Of a stretch of 30,608 bases of DNA, positions 8,192-17,252 are shown piece after piece; position 1 is the first letter of the stretch, and the number at the start of each line of letters is the position of its first letter. This DNA comes from Muribaculaceae bacterium (GTDB lineage: Bacteria > Bacteroidota > Bacteroidia > Bacteroidales > Muribaculaceae), in NCBI GenBank assembly GCA_009775375.1, contig VSPO01000032.1, positions 1 to 30,608 of the forward strand. Reading direction: 5' to 3'. A program made the translations under genes and the position numbers. The notes under the pieces were generated by a model, which worked only from the letters and a program-made list of their open reading frames with translations, did not search any database and was not told where the DNA came from.

Positions 8192-9766
8192 ATGAACAGC
8201 CATTCCGCTAATATTGAAATCATGGACACCACGCTTCGCGACGGCGAACAGACCAGCGGAGTCAGTTTCGTGCCTCATGAGAAATTGATGATAGCAAGGG
8301 CCCTGCTTCAGGACCTCAACGTGGATAGGATTGAGGTGGCCTCCGCAAGAGTGTCGGATGGGGAGAAGGACGCCGTCACCAGGATTTGCAAGTGGGCCCG
8401 CGGAGCAGGATGCCTCCACCGCGTGGAGGTACTCGGCTTCGTCGACGGGGGCACGTCGCTGAAATGGATCAACGACTGTGGCTGCGTCAATATCAACCTG
8501 CTTGCCAAAGGGTCGGAAAACCATTGCCGCAATCAGCTGAAAAAGACTCCGGAGGAGCATTTCGCCGACATCCGGAAAGCCGTGGCTGATGCCCGCGACA
8601 TGGGAATAAGCGTCAATCTCTATCTTGAGGACTGGAGCAATGGAATCAAGCATTCTCCCGACTATGTCTTCTCTATGATGGACGCTTTGCGCCACTGCGG
8701 AATAAAACGATTCATGCTGCCTGATACTCTCGGCATTCTCAACCCTCTCGAACTGCTCCTGTTCATGCGGAAGATGGTGAAGCTTTATCCGGAGATACAT
8801 TTCGATTTCCATGCCCACAACGACTACGACCTTGCCATCTCGAATGTACTGTCGGCAGTGTTGGGTGGATGCCGAGGCATTCACACTTCAGTCAACGGTC
8901 TTGGAGAGAGGGCCGGCAATGCCCCGCTGGCAAGCGTGCAGGCTATATTGAAGGACCAGTTTAATGCCCGCACCAATATCGTCGAGGAGCGGCTCAACGA
9001 CGTCAGCCATATGGTGGCAAGCTATTCGGGAATACCTATCCCGCCCAACCGCCCCATCACGGGCGACAGCGTCTTCACTCAGGTGGCGGGCGTGCATGCC
9101 GATGGCGACAACAAGGCCAACCTCTACTGCAACGACCTCCTTCCGGAGCGTTTCGGACGAAAACGGGAGTATGCACTCGGGAAAAACAGTGGCAAGGCCA
9201 ACATACTCCGCAATCTTGAGGAGCTGGGCCTGGAGCTTTCCCCGGAGCAGACAAAGGCCGTCACGGCACGTATAATCGAGCTGGGCGACAAAAAGGAGGT
9301 GGTCACGCAAGAGGACCTTCCATTTATCGTGACCGACGTATTGCGCACCAACATGCAGGAGGAGCACGTGAAGCTTCTGAGCTACATGGCAAGCACTGCC
9401 TATGGGCTTAAACCTTCCGCCGCTCTGAAGATTGAGATAAACGGCAACGTCTATGAGGAGAACTCTTCCGGCAACGGACAGTTTGACGCTTTCATGAAGG
9501 CTTTGAAATCTATCTACAAGGAGCGTCTTGGCCGCCGGTTCCCTCACCTGACCAATTACAGCGTCTCCATCCCTCCGGGAGGACGCACCGATGCCCTTGT
9601 GCAGACCGTCATCACCTGGGAATACAACGACAGGATATACCGTACCCGTGGCCTTGACGCCGACCAGACGGAAGCCGCCATAAAGGCAACTGTCAAAATG
9701 CTCAACCTCATGGAGGGGGAAATAGCCAACAACGACAAAAAGAACAAACAAATAAACCAAGAATAA
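8192..9766 (+). CDS. 2-isopropylmalate synthase / citramalate synthase family enzyme
   Basis: A DRE-TIM metallolyase of 524 residues that condenses acetyl-CoA with a 2-oxoacid. Residues 1-280 form the catalytic barrel: MDTTLRDGEQTSG starting at 11 (metal Asp and catalytic Arg) and the metal-binding H207-x-H209 in FDFHAHND, followed by VNGLGERAGNAPL. A linker with GVHADGDNKANLY follows, and residues from about 390 onward form a LeuA-type allosteric domain (ALKIEINGNVYEENSSGNGQ, then a GGRTDALV loop). The family contains LeuA (ketoisovalerate, leucine) and CimA (pyruvate, isoleucine), and the specificity loop EVASARVSDGEKDAV is not that of textbook LeuA. An Ile-rich leader upstream makes CimA activity possible. 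The ATG at 8192 was chosen because the longer in-frame start at 8126 overlaps leuD by 50 bases. Confidence 0.85.
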   Translation: MNSHSANIEIMDTTLRDGEQTSGVSFVPHEKLMIARALLQDLNVDRIEVASARVSDGEKDAVTRICKWARGAGCLHRVEVLGFVDGGTSLKWINDCGCVNINLLAKGSENHCRNQLKKTPEEHFADIRKAVADARDMGISVNLYLEDWSNGIKHSPDYVFSMMDALRHCGIKRFMLPDTLGILNPLELLLFMRKMVKLYPEIHFDFHAHNDYDLAISNVLSAVLGGCRGIHTSVNGLGERAGNAPLASVQAILKDQFNARTNIVEERLNDVSHMVASYSGIPIPPNRPITGDSVFTQVAGVHADGDNKANLYCNDLLPERFGRKREYALGKNSGKANILRNLEELGLELSPEQTKAVTARIIELGDKKEVVTQEDLPFIVTDVLRTNMQEEHVKLLSYMASTAYGLKPSAALKIEINGNVYEENSSGNGQFDAFMKALKSIYKERLGRRFPHLTNYSVSIPPGGRTDALVQTVITWEYNDRIYRTRGLDADQTEAAIKATVKMLNLMEGEIANNDKKNKQINQE

Positions 9767-9768
9767 CA

Positions 9769-10830
9769 ATGGATTTGAAAATTGCCGTCCTTCCGGGCGA
9801 CGGAATAGGCCCTGAGATTTCAGAGCAGGGTGTGGCCGTGATGTCGGCCGTGTGTGATAAATTCGGCCATAAGGTGGCTTATGACTATGCCATCTGCGGG
9901 GCAGACGCCATCGACAAGGTGGGCGATCCTTTCCCTGAGGAGACATTCAAGAAATGTATGGATGCCGATGCCGTGCTTTTCTCGGCGGTGGGCGACCCTA
10001 AGTTCGACAATGATCCCACGGCAAAAGTGCGTCCCGAACAAGGTCTGCTGGCCATGCGCAAGAAGCTTGGTCTTTTCGCCAACATCCGTCCGGTGGAGAC
10101 GTTTGAATGCCTCATCCATAAGTCGCCTTTGAAGGATGAGCTCGTTCGCGGAGCGGATTTTATTTGCATCCGTGAGCTGACAGGAGGCATGTATTTCGGA
10201 GAGAAATACCAGGACGACGACAAGGCCTACGACACCAACGCCTATACCCGCAAAGAGGTGGAGCGTATTCTTGAGGTGGCCTACAAATATGCCCTTCAAC
10301 GCAGGAAGCATCTGACGGTGGTAGACAAGGCCAACGTGCTTGCATCGAGCCGTCTGTGGCGTCAGGTGGCGAAAGAGGTGGCTGAGAAATATCCTGAGGT
10401 GACGACCGATTATATGTTTGTCGACAATGCCGCCATGAGGATGATCCAGGACCCAAAATTCTTTGATGTCATGGTGACGGAGAATACGTTTGGCGACATC
10501 CTGACCGACGAAGGCTCCTGCATCACAGGCTCTATGGGCCTGCTTCCCTCTGCCTCCACGGGAGAGCATACGCCGGTGTTCGAGCCTATCCACGGGTCGT
10601 GGCCGCAGGCAAAAGGACAGAATATTGCCAATCCGTTGGCCCAGATTCTATCTGTGGCGATGCTTTTTGAATACTTCAACCTGAAAGAGGAGGGAGCACT
10701 GATACGCGAGGCCGTCAACGCTTCTCTCGACGCGAATGTACGGACGCCTGAAATCCAGGTGGAAGGCGGGGCCAAGTATGGCACGAAAGAGGTAGGGGCT
10801 TGGATTGTGGACTATATCAAGAAAGCTTGA
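9769..10830 (+). CDS. leuB: 3-isopropylmalate dehydrogenase
   Basis: LeuB, 353 residues, an NAD-dependent beta-decarboxylating dehydrogenase that acts on 3-isopropylmalate (and in citramalate pathways on 3-methylmalate). Motifs: LPGDGIGPEI at the N-terminus, FANIRPVE, RELTGGMYFG, the catalytic VDKANVL region, and VTENTFGDILTDEGSCITGSMGLLPSAS with the metal-binding aspartates, then EPIHGSWPQAKG. It begins two bases after the preceding stop, so translation is probably coupled. It is the last gene of the operon; a perfect hairpin terminator follows. Confidence 0.97.
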   Translation: MDLKIAVLPGDGIGPEISEQGVAVMSAVCDKFGHKVAYDYAICGADAIDKVGDPFPEETFKKCMDADAVLFSAVGDPKFDNDPTAKVRPEQGLLAMRKKLGLFANIRPVETFECLIHKSPLKDELVRGADFICIRELTGGMYFGEKYQDDDKAYDTNAYTRKEVERILEVAYKYALQRRKHLTVVDKANVLASSRLWRQVAKEVAEKYPEVTTDYMFVDNAAMRMIQDPKFFDVMVTENTFGDILTDEGSCITGSMGLLPSASTGEHTPVFEPIHGSWPQAKGQNIANPLAQILSVAMLFEYFNLKEEGALIREAVNASLDANVRTPEIQVEGGAKYGTKEVGAWIVDYIKKA

Positions 10831-10865
10831 CAAGGGGTTGACTACATTTTGATTGAATGAACACG

Positions 10866-10890
10866 GGCGGATGCTTTTACAGCATCCGCC
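10866..10890 (+). terminator. Terminator of the leu operon
   Basis: GGCGGATGCT and AGCATCCGCC form a perfect 10-bp stem around the loop TTTAC, followed by TTTGTT. It lies 35 bases after the leuB stop. Confidence 0.85.
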
Positions 10891-10916
10891 TTTGTTGGGT
10901 AAGAATAAAAAAGATT

Positions 10917-12086
10917 ATGAGTTGTAAAAAAGGATTGGTGTCGCTGGCTATGGGCACGTTTGCCCTCGGCATATCTGAATTTCTGATGATGGGCATTCTC
11001 GGCAAGATAGCCGGGGATCTCCACGTCTCGATAAGCGACGCGGGTCATCTCATCTCCGCGTATGCCACGGGGGTATGTTTCGGAGCTCCGGCTCTTCTTT
11101 TCTGCCGCCGTATGGCATTGAAACGACTGATGCTGTATCTTGCCGCCATAATAGCCATTGGCAATCTGCTGGCTTTCCTCGCTCCCAATTATTGGAGCCT
11201 TTTCGGGGCAAGATTTGTATCGGGGTTGCCCCATGGGGCATATTTCGGAGTCGGGGCTATCGTGGCCCGGCGTCTGTCATCGCCCGGTCATGAGGTCAGC
11301 GCCGTGTCGTTTATGATAGGGGGAATGACCGTGGCCACGCTTGTGGGAGTGCCGTTGGGCACGCTGATCACCAACACCCTTACGTGGCGTCTGGCGTTTC
11401 TGCTCGTGTCGTTGGCGGGCGTGGTGACTTTCTTTGCCATCCGTCGGCTCGTGCCAGATGTCGGCAAACTCAAGGATATGGGGTTCAAGGGCCAGTTCCG
11501 CTTCTTGAAGACCTTGCCCCCTTGGCTGATTTTCGGCGGGGTGATATTCGGCCAGATAGGCTTCTATTGCTGGTATAGCTACATCGACCCTCAGCTGACT
11601 GAGGTGGCTGGTTTCTCGGTCGCTTCCCTGTCTTGGCTTATGGTGCTTGCCGGGCTCGGGATGTTCCTTGGAAACACCATCGTAGGAGCCATCAGCAGCC
11701 GGTTTAAGCCATCTGCGCTTGCTGCCATGGTGGAATTGATAGGCATACCTGTCTTGGTGCTGTTTTTCTTCTTTTCTCACTATCAAGTGGCGGCGGTCAT
11801 ACTTATGATGCTCGGCACGGCTATTCTTTTCGGGTCGGGCAGTCCGCTTCAATCTTCGATCGTAGGCTATTCCAAGGGAGGGGAGATGCTTGGCGCGGCA
11901 TCGATTCAGATAGCCTACAATGCAGGCAACGCCGTGGCGGCATGGCTTGGCGGAGCGGTCATAAACGCCGAGTATGGTTATGGCTCCGCGTCGGTCGTGG
12001 GATTGCCGTTGATAGCCATAGGCGCGACAATGCTGTATTACCTTTACTTTCATTACGAGAAGAACCCACGCCTTCGCGCAATTTGA
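10917..12086 (+). CDS. MFS efflux transporter, AraJ/DHA1 type
   Basis: A 389-residue inner-membrane transporter with about 12 hydrophobic spans. The first span, SLAMGTFALGISEFLMMGIL, and the following HLISAYATGVCFGAP are characteristic of the AraJ/YdhP drug- or sugar-efflux branch of the major facilitator superfamily. The substrate cannot be predicted. The ATG at 10917 was chosen because the longer start at 10857 would place the leu terminator inside the coding region and add a non-hydrophobic 20-residue stretch. No clear promoter was found between the terminator and the start, so it may depend on partial read-through from leuB. Confidence 0.88.
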   Translation: MSCKKGLVSLAMGTFALGISEFLMMGILGKIAGDLHVSISDAGHLISAYATGVCFGAPALLFCRRMALKRLMLYLAAIIAIGNLLAFLAPNYWSLFGARFVSGLPHGAYFGVGAIVARRLSSPGHEVSAVSFMIGGMTVATLVGVPLGTLITNTLTWRLAFLLVSLAGVVTFFAIRRLVPDVGKLKDMGFKGQFRFLKTLPPWLIFGGVIFGQIGFYCWYSYIDPQLTEVAGFSVASLSWLMVLAGLGMFLGNTIVGAISSRFKPSALAAMVELIGIPVLVLFFFFSHYQVAAVILMMLGTAILFGSGSPLQSSIVGYSKGGEMLGAASIQIAYNAGNAVAAWLGGAVINAEYGYGSASVVGLPLIAIGATMLYYLYFHYEKNPRLRAI

Positions 12087-12092
12087 AAAGAA

Positions 12093-13400
12093 TCAGAAAT
12101 CTGCGCCTTCGATGTCGAGAAGCATCCATTTCCCTTGGAGCAGACCCTCCATGACATTTTCCATACAAAGATTCCAACTTACGAATCCTTGTATCTTCCC
12201 GTCGGGAGTGCGATACTTGAAATTTGAGGGGGCAAGCGGTTCGCCTGTTTCTGCATGATATGTCTCGTGCATTGTTCCGAAGTCGTCAAGGTCCTTTGCC
12301 ATGAGTCCGCCCACTTTGTCGGCCATCCAGGCGACATCGCTGTCGAAGCCATAGTTGTGCAGTCCGATTGAATAGATATAGCTACAAATACCCCATACGG
12401 GCCCTTGCCAATTGGAGAAGGGCACTATGATGTTCTTATTGTTGTAGTCTACATCGCTTTTTGAGAGGCTTCTGAATCCATAGGGGGAGCGCATGTGTTC
12501 GTCGGAGAGCATATATCGTCGAATCATCTCTTTCCCTCTGGCTTCGGGAGCCATTTTATACATGAGTGGGACGAACGTGGAATAACCTATGCGACGATAT
12601 TGGTCTCTCGTTTCTCTGTCAACGTTGTAATAGCATTCGTCTTCTTCATTCCAGCAGACATCGTTGAGTGCTTTTTTCAGGGCAGAGGCTTCCATGCGAT
12701 ATTTTTTTGCGTCATCGTCGTAGCCGAGACGGTCGGCGATGGCAGCTTGTGCAAGAAGTTCGCCGTATTGAAAAGCAGTGGCGTCGGTGCTTACGAATGA
12801 GCGGGTGTCGTCTTTGAAATAATTCAAGGCCGGATTGTTGTCAGCTCCGCTTTGCATGGCTATTTCCCAGAAATAAAGGCCGGAGATGGAGTCGCATTGA
12901 GTTCGTTTCCTATAATCGATCACTTTTTTTAGGGATGGGTAAATCGGCCGGATCCATTCCCAGTCGCCGGTTGCTTTGCCGTAATGGTAGGCTCCTTGCG
13001 AGAGGAAGGGTTTCATGGCGAAGCGACCGCTGTAGACGTTGCGCGGACCGTCTTTGGTCATGCATCCGGCCACGTAGCCGTCGTTGTCGATTCCTTGGGA
13101 GAAGGTCATCACCCAGTTTTTCATATATTCCGGTTGGCCTTTGGAAATGAAGTGGTTTGCCATGAAGAATGCATCCCAGTCCCAAAGTTGGGAATAGAAA
13201 CCGGCGGGAATCAGATAGGGATATTTTATGAATCCCTGCGGCTCCTTGACAACTTGCTTGCGGAGGTCGACGAAACCGGTTTTCAGTTTTTCGTAGGTTG
13301 GTTGAAGTGCGTTCATGTCGTAGTCATGATTAGAGTTTTTCGCAATGGCGATGCCAGGCAAAAGCAGAATGGCGGCGAAGAGGTTGATAAGAGTTTTCAT
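12093..13400 (-). CDS. Secreted GH63/trehalase-like glycoside hydrolase
   Basis: A 435-residue (alpha/alpha)6-barrel enzyme with a cleavable signal peptide (MKTLINLFAAILLLPGIAIA), so it is probably periplasmic. The fold signatures are FYSQLWDWDAFF (about 69-79), the general-acid-like SGADNNP (D187), SNWQGPVWG (329-337) and HETYHAETGEPL with E379 as the likely base. These fit the trehalase/GH63/mannosylglycerate hydrolase group, but the canonical trehalase PGGRFxE motif is absent, so the substrate is open (alpha-glucosides or alpha-mannosides). It is convergent with the MFS gene (6 bases apart) and stands alone on its strand. A good promoter lies 274 bases upstream and a weaker -7 box 26 bases upstream. 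Confidence 0.85.
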   Translation of the reverse strand: MKTLINLFAAILLLPGIAIAKNSNHDYDMNALQPTYEKLKTGFVDLRKQVVKEPQGFIKYPYLIPAGFYSQLWDWDAFFMANHFISKGQPEYMKNWVMTFSQGIDNDGYVAGCMTKDGPRNVYSGRFAMKPFLSQGAYHYGKATGDWEWIRPIYPSLKKVIDYRKRTQCDSISGLYFWEIAMQSGADNNPALNYFKDDTRSFVSTDATAFQYGELLAQAAIADRLGYDDDAKKYRMEASALKKALNDVCWNEEDECYYNVDRETRDQYRRIGYSTFVPLMYKMAPEARGKEMIRRYMLSDEHMRSPYGFRSLSKSDVDYNNKNIIVPFSNWQGPVWGICSYIYSIGLHNYGFDSDVAWMADKVGGLMAKDLDDFGTMHETYHAETGEPLAPSNFKYRTPDGKIQGFVSWNLCMENVMEGLLQGKWMLLDIEGADF

Positions 13401-13425
13401 GTCGATAAGTTGGTAAAAAGTTTCG

Positions 13426-13433
13426 CAAATATA
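13426..13433 (-). promoter_or_regulatory. Possible proximal -7 box for the glycosidase gene
   Basis: On the minus strand this reads TATATTTG (TAnnTTTG), 26 bases from the ATG. No good TTTG lies at the expected distance, only CTTG 16 bases upstream. Confidence 0.3.
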
Positions 13434-13482
13434 ATCATAAAAGCTGATACAAGACTCCTATCCCACAAAAATGATAAAAGCT

Positions 13483-13521
13483 CTTGGAATTTCTCACCTC
13501 CTGCGGCCGCGAAATTTCAAG
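13483..13521. repeat. Inverted repeat in the region upstream of the glycosidase gene
   Basis: CTTGGAATTTC (13483-13493) and GAAATTTCAAG (13511-13521) are 11-base inverted arms with one G-T wobble. The 17-base loop holds GCGGCCGC and, on the minus strand, an AGGAGGTGA stretch. It could fold in the long 5' leader of the minus-strand transcript. Confidence 0.4.
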
Positions 13522-13560
13522 GAAAGCTCTTATAAGATTGTTTAAGGTATTATTTATATG

Positions 13561-13665
13561 TCAAGCATCAATAGATGCTATGCCACTTTTCAATACCGAA
13601 GGAGTGCTTAAAAATCCACTTTTCAATACCGAAGGAGTGCTTGGAAATCCACTTTTCAATACCAT
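13561..13665 (-). CDS. Possible 34-residue repeat peptide
   Basis: The minus-strand ATG at 13665 opens a 34-codon frame made of an 11-residue repeat (SVLKSGFPSTP, then SVLKSGFLSTP) and ending SGIASIDA. It begins only about 9 bases after a strong TAACTTTG box, so the message would be almost leaderless. The repeat also keeps an open frame on the plus strand (PLFNTEGVL units), because 33 is a multiple of three and no stop falls in the unit, so coding is uncertain on both strands. No function can be assigned. Confidence 0.3.
   Translation of the reverse strand: MVLKSGFPSTPSVLKSGFLSTPSVLKSGIASIDA
13583..13663. repeat. 33-base tandem repeat, about 2.5 copies
   Basis: Units at 13583-13615 and 13616-13648 plus a partial copy at 13649-13663. 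Each starts CCACTTTTCAATACCGAAGG; the two full units differ only near their 3' ends (AAAAAT versus GGAAAT). There are no unique spacers. Confidence 0.9.
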
Positions 13666-13673
13666 GACTATTG

Positions 13674-13705
13674 CAAAGTTAGTCAATTTAAACTTTATAT
13701 GCAAA
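13674..13705 (-). promoter_or_regulatory. Minus-strand promoter reading toward the glycosidase gene
   Basis: On the minus strand: TTTG (13705-13702), exactly 20 bases, then TAACTTTG (13681-13674), a full match to the Bacteroidota consensus. The transcript would cross the 33-base repeat before reaching the ATG at 13400. Confidence 0.65.
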
Positions 13706-13754
13706 TAAATAATGATAAATTTGGAATCGAAATGGATGAAATTAGATGGATTGT

Positions 13755-13785
13755 TTTGTGGGATGCGAAATAATGCTTAAATTTG
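13755..13785 (+). promoter_or_regulatory. Promoter of the outer-membrane protein gene
   Basis: TTTG at 13755-13758, 19 bases, then TAAATTTG at 13778-13785; 56 bases before the ATG at 13842. Confidence 0.65.
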
Positions 13786-13841
13786 CAGCAAGAGGCGGGA
13801 AGACCTGTCTTTGATTCATTTTCATTAAAACCCTTGTCATC

Positions 13842-14530
13842 ATGAAAAAGATTGTCTCATTGCTTTTTGCATTCAGTCTGTCGCTTGCTATTCCCGCTAT
13901 GGGGCATACGTCTATGTCGCTCCGTCGAAAGATGTTGCAAAAGCCAAACCTGATTTTAGCAATGTCGCAGGGCACTATGCCTACGTGGCCGGGGGCTACA
14001 GCCATATCTATACAAAAATGGAGGATGGATGGACTTCAGGAGACGCGAGGTTTGGGTTTGACTGGCAGGTCGGCTACGAATGGATTTCCAACAAGAAAAT
14101 TGGAGCCGGTTTCCTCTACGAAGGCTATTCCACAAGTGGAAAGAAAATAGAGATAGAGGTGTATAAGGGGAATATGATGATCCATTATTTTGCACCTCAG
14201 TTTGTTGGTATTACTCCATTAGGATCGGGAAGATGGGTGCTTCATTATGGCGTCGGGATTGGACTTGCAATGATGGTAGACAGACTTAAAGGAGATAAAG
14301 GAAGCAACGGCAGACTCGTGGGGCGGAATACAGATTTCGGATTCGGATCCAATCTCTCATTTGGAGCAGAATACAGGGTGTCGCCCAAAGTCGGCATCAC
14401 GGGCACGGTCTCAGTGTTGAGCGCCAATATAGATCAAAAATTCATGGGAGTCGATTATCAACCAAAAAACAACGAGGTCAACGGCTTCCAAAGAGTCAGC
14501 ATCGACTTTGGCGTAAGATATCATTTCTGA
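13842..14530 (+). pseudogene. Frameshifted outer-membrane beta-barrel-like protein
   Basis: The first frame gives a clear signal peptide, MKKIVSLLFAFSLSLAIPAMG, then turns into non-protein-like sequence ending at 14150. The mature protein is in the -1 frame: starting at 13904 it reads A-Y-V-Y-V-A-P-S-K-D-V-A-K, then GHYAYVAGGYSHIY and alternating beta strands (FGFDWQVGYEWISNK, IGAGFLYEGYS, FGAEYRVSPKVGITG) up to the C-terminal VSIDFGVRYHF. A terminal aromatic strand of this kind is typical of small OmpA/OmpX-like outer-membrane barrels. The break falls at GGGG (13901-13904); a fifth G would restore one frame of about 229 residues. The promoter and downstream frame are intact, so recent inactivation, slippage-type phase variation and a base error are all possible. 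Confidence 0.7.
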
Positions 14531-14570
14531 AAAAATAACGGAGAAAAATTTTGGCAAAAAGATTCGGATA

Positions 14571-14602
14571 TTTGCGTGAATCGGAAATTTTTGTTAACTT
14601 TG
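14571..14602 (+). promoter_or_regulatory. Promoter of the pyrimidine operon
   Basis: TTTG at 14571-14574, exactly 20 bases, then TAACTTTG at 14595-14602. Transcription should start near 14609, about 200 bases before pyrC. Confidence 0.75.
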
Positions 14603-14620
14603 CGGGCAAAATAACGGAAA

Positions 14621-14773
14621 ATGACGGCATCTTTAAATAGTCGGAAATCAGTTATGCTGCAAGCATCGCAGGATTCGGTCAACGGAAGCGAAGTCTCCCG
14701 GCAATCCTCTTTTTCCAAGAATTTATTTCCTCATTATAGTGAAGGCAACTCTTTATTGGGTTGCCTTTTTTTT
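14621..14773 (+). promoter_or_regulatory. Putative pyr leader with translated attenuator
   Basis: An ATG at 14621, about 12 bases after the expected transcription start, opens a frame beginning MTASLNSRKSVML. It has no stop before pyrC and runs straight through the terminator at 14742-14773. Just before the hairpin are pyrimidine-rich tracts (CCTCTTTTTCC at 14705-14715 and TTTATTTCCTC at 14722-14732). This is the layout of the E. coli pyrBI leader, where low UTP slows polymerase in U-rich tracts so that a closely following ribosome prevents the terminator from forming. The mechanism here is inference; the open frame, tracts and hairpin are visible. Confidence 0.55.
14742..14773 (+). terminator. 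Attenuator terminator upstream of pyrC
   Basis: AAGGCAAC (14742-14749) and GTTGCCTT (14760-14767) form a perfect 8-bp stem around a 10-base loop, followed by an unbroken run of eight Ts (14766-14773, partly shared). It lies between the promoter and the pyrC ATG at 14807. Confidence 0.85.
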
Positions 14774-14806
14774 GATGCCTGTCGGAAAAACAATACAACA
14801 CGCAAT

Positions 14807-16072
14807 ATGGAAGACATCATCATTACAGGCGCGAATGTCTGGATAGACGGCAAGTTTGTCGTTGCCGACGTCTCTGTCCACGACCGCAAGATTTCAGCTA
14901 TCGGCAATCCTATGCTCCAGACCTTTAATGGAAAAATCATCGACGGCACGGGCAAATACCTCGTGCCGGGTCTGGTCGATATGCACGTGCATTTCCGCGA
15001 ACCGGGATATTCCTACAAGGAGACCATCCGCACGGGAAGCATGGCAGCCGCAGCAGGAGGATTCACTATCGTCTGCACCATGCCAAATCTCAATCCCGCG
15101 CCCGACAACGTGGAAAACCTCAGGCGTCAACTCGACATAATCCGCCTTGACGCCTGCATAGATGTGCTTCCCTACGCCACAATCACCAAGAAGCGGATGG
15201 GAAGCGAACTCGTGGACTATCGGATGCTTGCCCCCTGGGTGGCAGGATTTTCCGACGACGGCACGGGCGTGCAAGATGCGGACGTGATGCGCAAGGCAAT
15301 GGAAGGGATAGCCCCGACCGGAAAAATCTTGGCGGCCCATTGCGAGGTGGAAGCCCTGCTCAACAGAGGATATATCCACGACGGCGAATATTGCCGACGC
15401 AACGGGCATCGTGGAATCTGCTCCGAATCGGAATGGGGAGAGGTGGAGCGCGATATCCGTCTTGCCGAAGAGACCGGATGCCGTCTTCACGTCTGCCATA
15501 TCTCCACGAAAGAGAGCGTGGCCCTGATTCGCGACGCCAAGAGAAGGGGAGTGAAGGTGACGTGTGAGACCGGACCGCATTATCTGACCTTCTGCGACGA
15601 GGATTTGCAGGAAGAGGGTCGATTCAAGATGAATCCCCCTATAAGGAGCCGAGAGGACCGCGACGCGCTGCGCGAAGGGCTTATCGACGGAACAATCGAT
15701 GTTGTCGCCACCGACCATGCCCCACATTCGGAGTCGGAGAAGTCGAAAGGACTCGAGAAAAGCGCCATGGGCGTCGTAGGGCTTGAGACTGCTTTCGCGG
15801 CGGTCTATACTACGATGGTGAAATCCGGACTGATCTCTTTTGAGAGGCTCGTGGAAGCTATGGCAATCACTCCAAGACGCATACTCGGCCTTCCCGGAGC
15901 CGACGGCCTGACCGTAGGCGATACGGCAAATCTCGTGCTTCTCGACCTGGAAAGAATAATGGAAGTTGATCCCTTCCGATTCAAGTCGATGGGAACGGCT
16001 ACGCCGTATGCCGGAATGACGCTGCAAGGCTGGCCCGTGATGACAATTTCTAACGGAAATATTTGTTTTTAG
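14807..16072 (+). CDS. pyrC: Dihydroorotase
   Basis: Cyclises N-carbamoyl-aspartate to dihydroorotate (third step of UMP synthesis). 421 residues, the length of class I amidohydrolase-type dihydroorotases. The N-terminal beta domain MEDIIITGANVWIDG leads to the metal site DMHVHFREPGYSYKE (H60, H62). Later come AHCEVE, CHISTKES and the catalytic VATDHAPHSESEK. The C-terminal GDTANLVLLDLE returns to the small beta domain. The ATG at 14807 is preferred to the in-frame ATG at 14621, since homologues begin here and the extra 62 residues would be encoded by the attenuator. First structural gene of the pyr operon; carA follows after 78 bases. Confidence 0.95.
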   Translation: MEDIIITGANVWIDGKFVVADVSVHDRKISAIGNPMLQTFNGKIIDGTGKYLVPGLVDMHVHFREPGYSYKETIRTGSMAAAAGGFTIVCTMPNLNPAPDNVENLRRQLDIIRLDACIDVLPYATITKKRMGSELVDYRMLAPWVAGFSDDGTGVQDADVMRKAMEGIAPTGKILAAHCEVEALLNRGYIHDGEYCRRNGHRGICSESEWGEVERDIRLAEETGCRLHVCHISTKESVALIRDAKRRGVKVTCETGPHYLTFCDEDLQEEGRFKMNPPIRSREDRDALREGLIDGTIDVVATDHAPHSESEKSKGLEKSAMGVVGLETAFAAVYTTMVKSGLISFERLVEAMAITPRRILGLPGADGLTVGDTANLVLLDLERIMEVDPFRFKSMGTATPYAGMTLQGWPVMTISNGNICF

Positions 16073-16150
16073 TTTCGACCGTCGGAGATGAGTGAATCAT
16101 AGTCCTCTCTCAAACGGTTTTGATGGAAAAATACGCACTGCGAACGATAT

Positions 16151-17239
<1,089 letters not shown>

Positions 17240-17252
17240 AGTCCATATAGAA

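Noticed and set aside
10857..10916. Upstream start for the MFS transporter
   Set aside because: The leu operon terminator hairpin lies inside this stretch, and the first membrane span fits a start at 10917.
13583..13663. CRISPR-like array
   Set aside because: The copies are directly adjacent 33-base units with no unique spacers, and no cas genes are present.
13579..13708. Plus-strand peptide of PLFNTEGVL repeats
   Set aside because: No plus-strand promoter lies in front of it; the minus-strand reading has one, so at most the other strand is coding.
13899..13907. Programmed frameshifting in the outer-membrane protein gene
   Set aside because: The codons ATG GGG CAT do not form a slippery heptamer; a single-base indel is simpler.
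14621..14806. N-terminal extension of dihydroorotase
   Set aside because: The sequence is encoded by the attenuator and resembles no dihydroorotase; it is better read as a leader frame.
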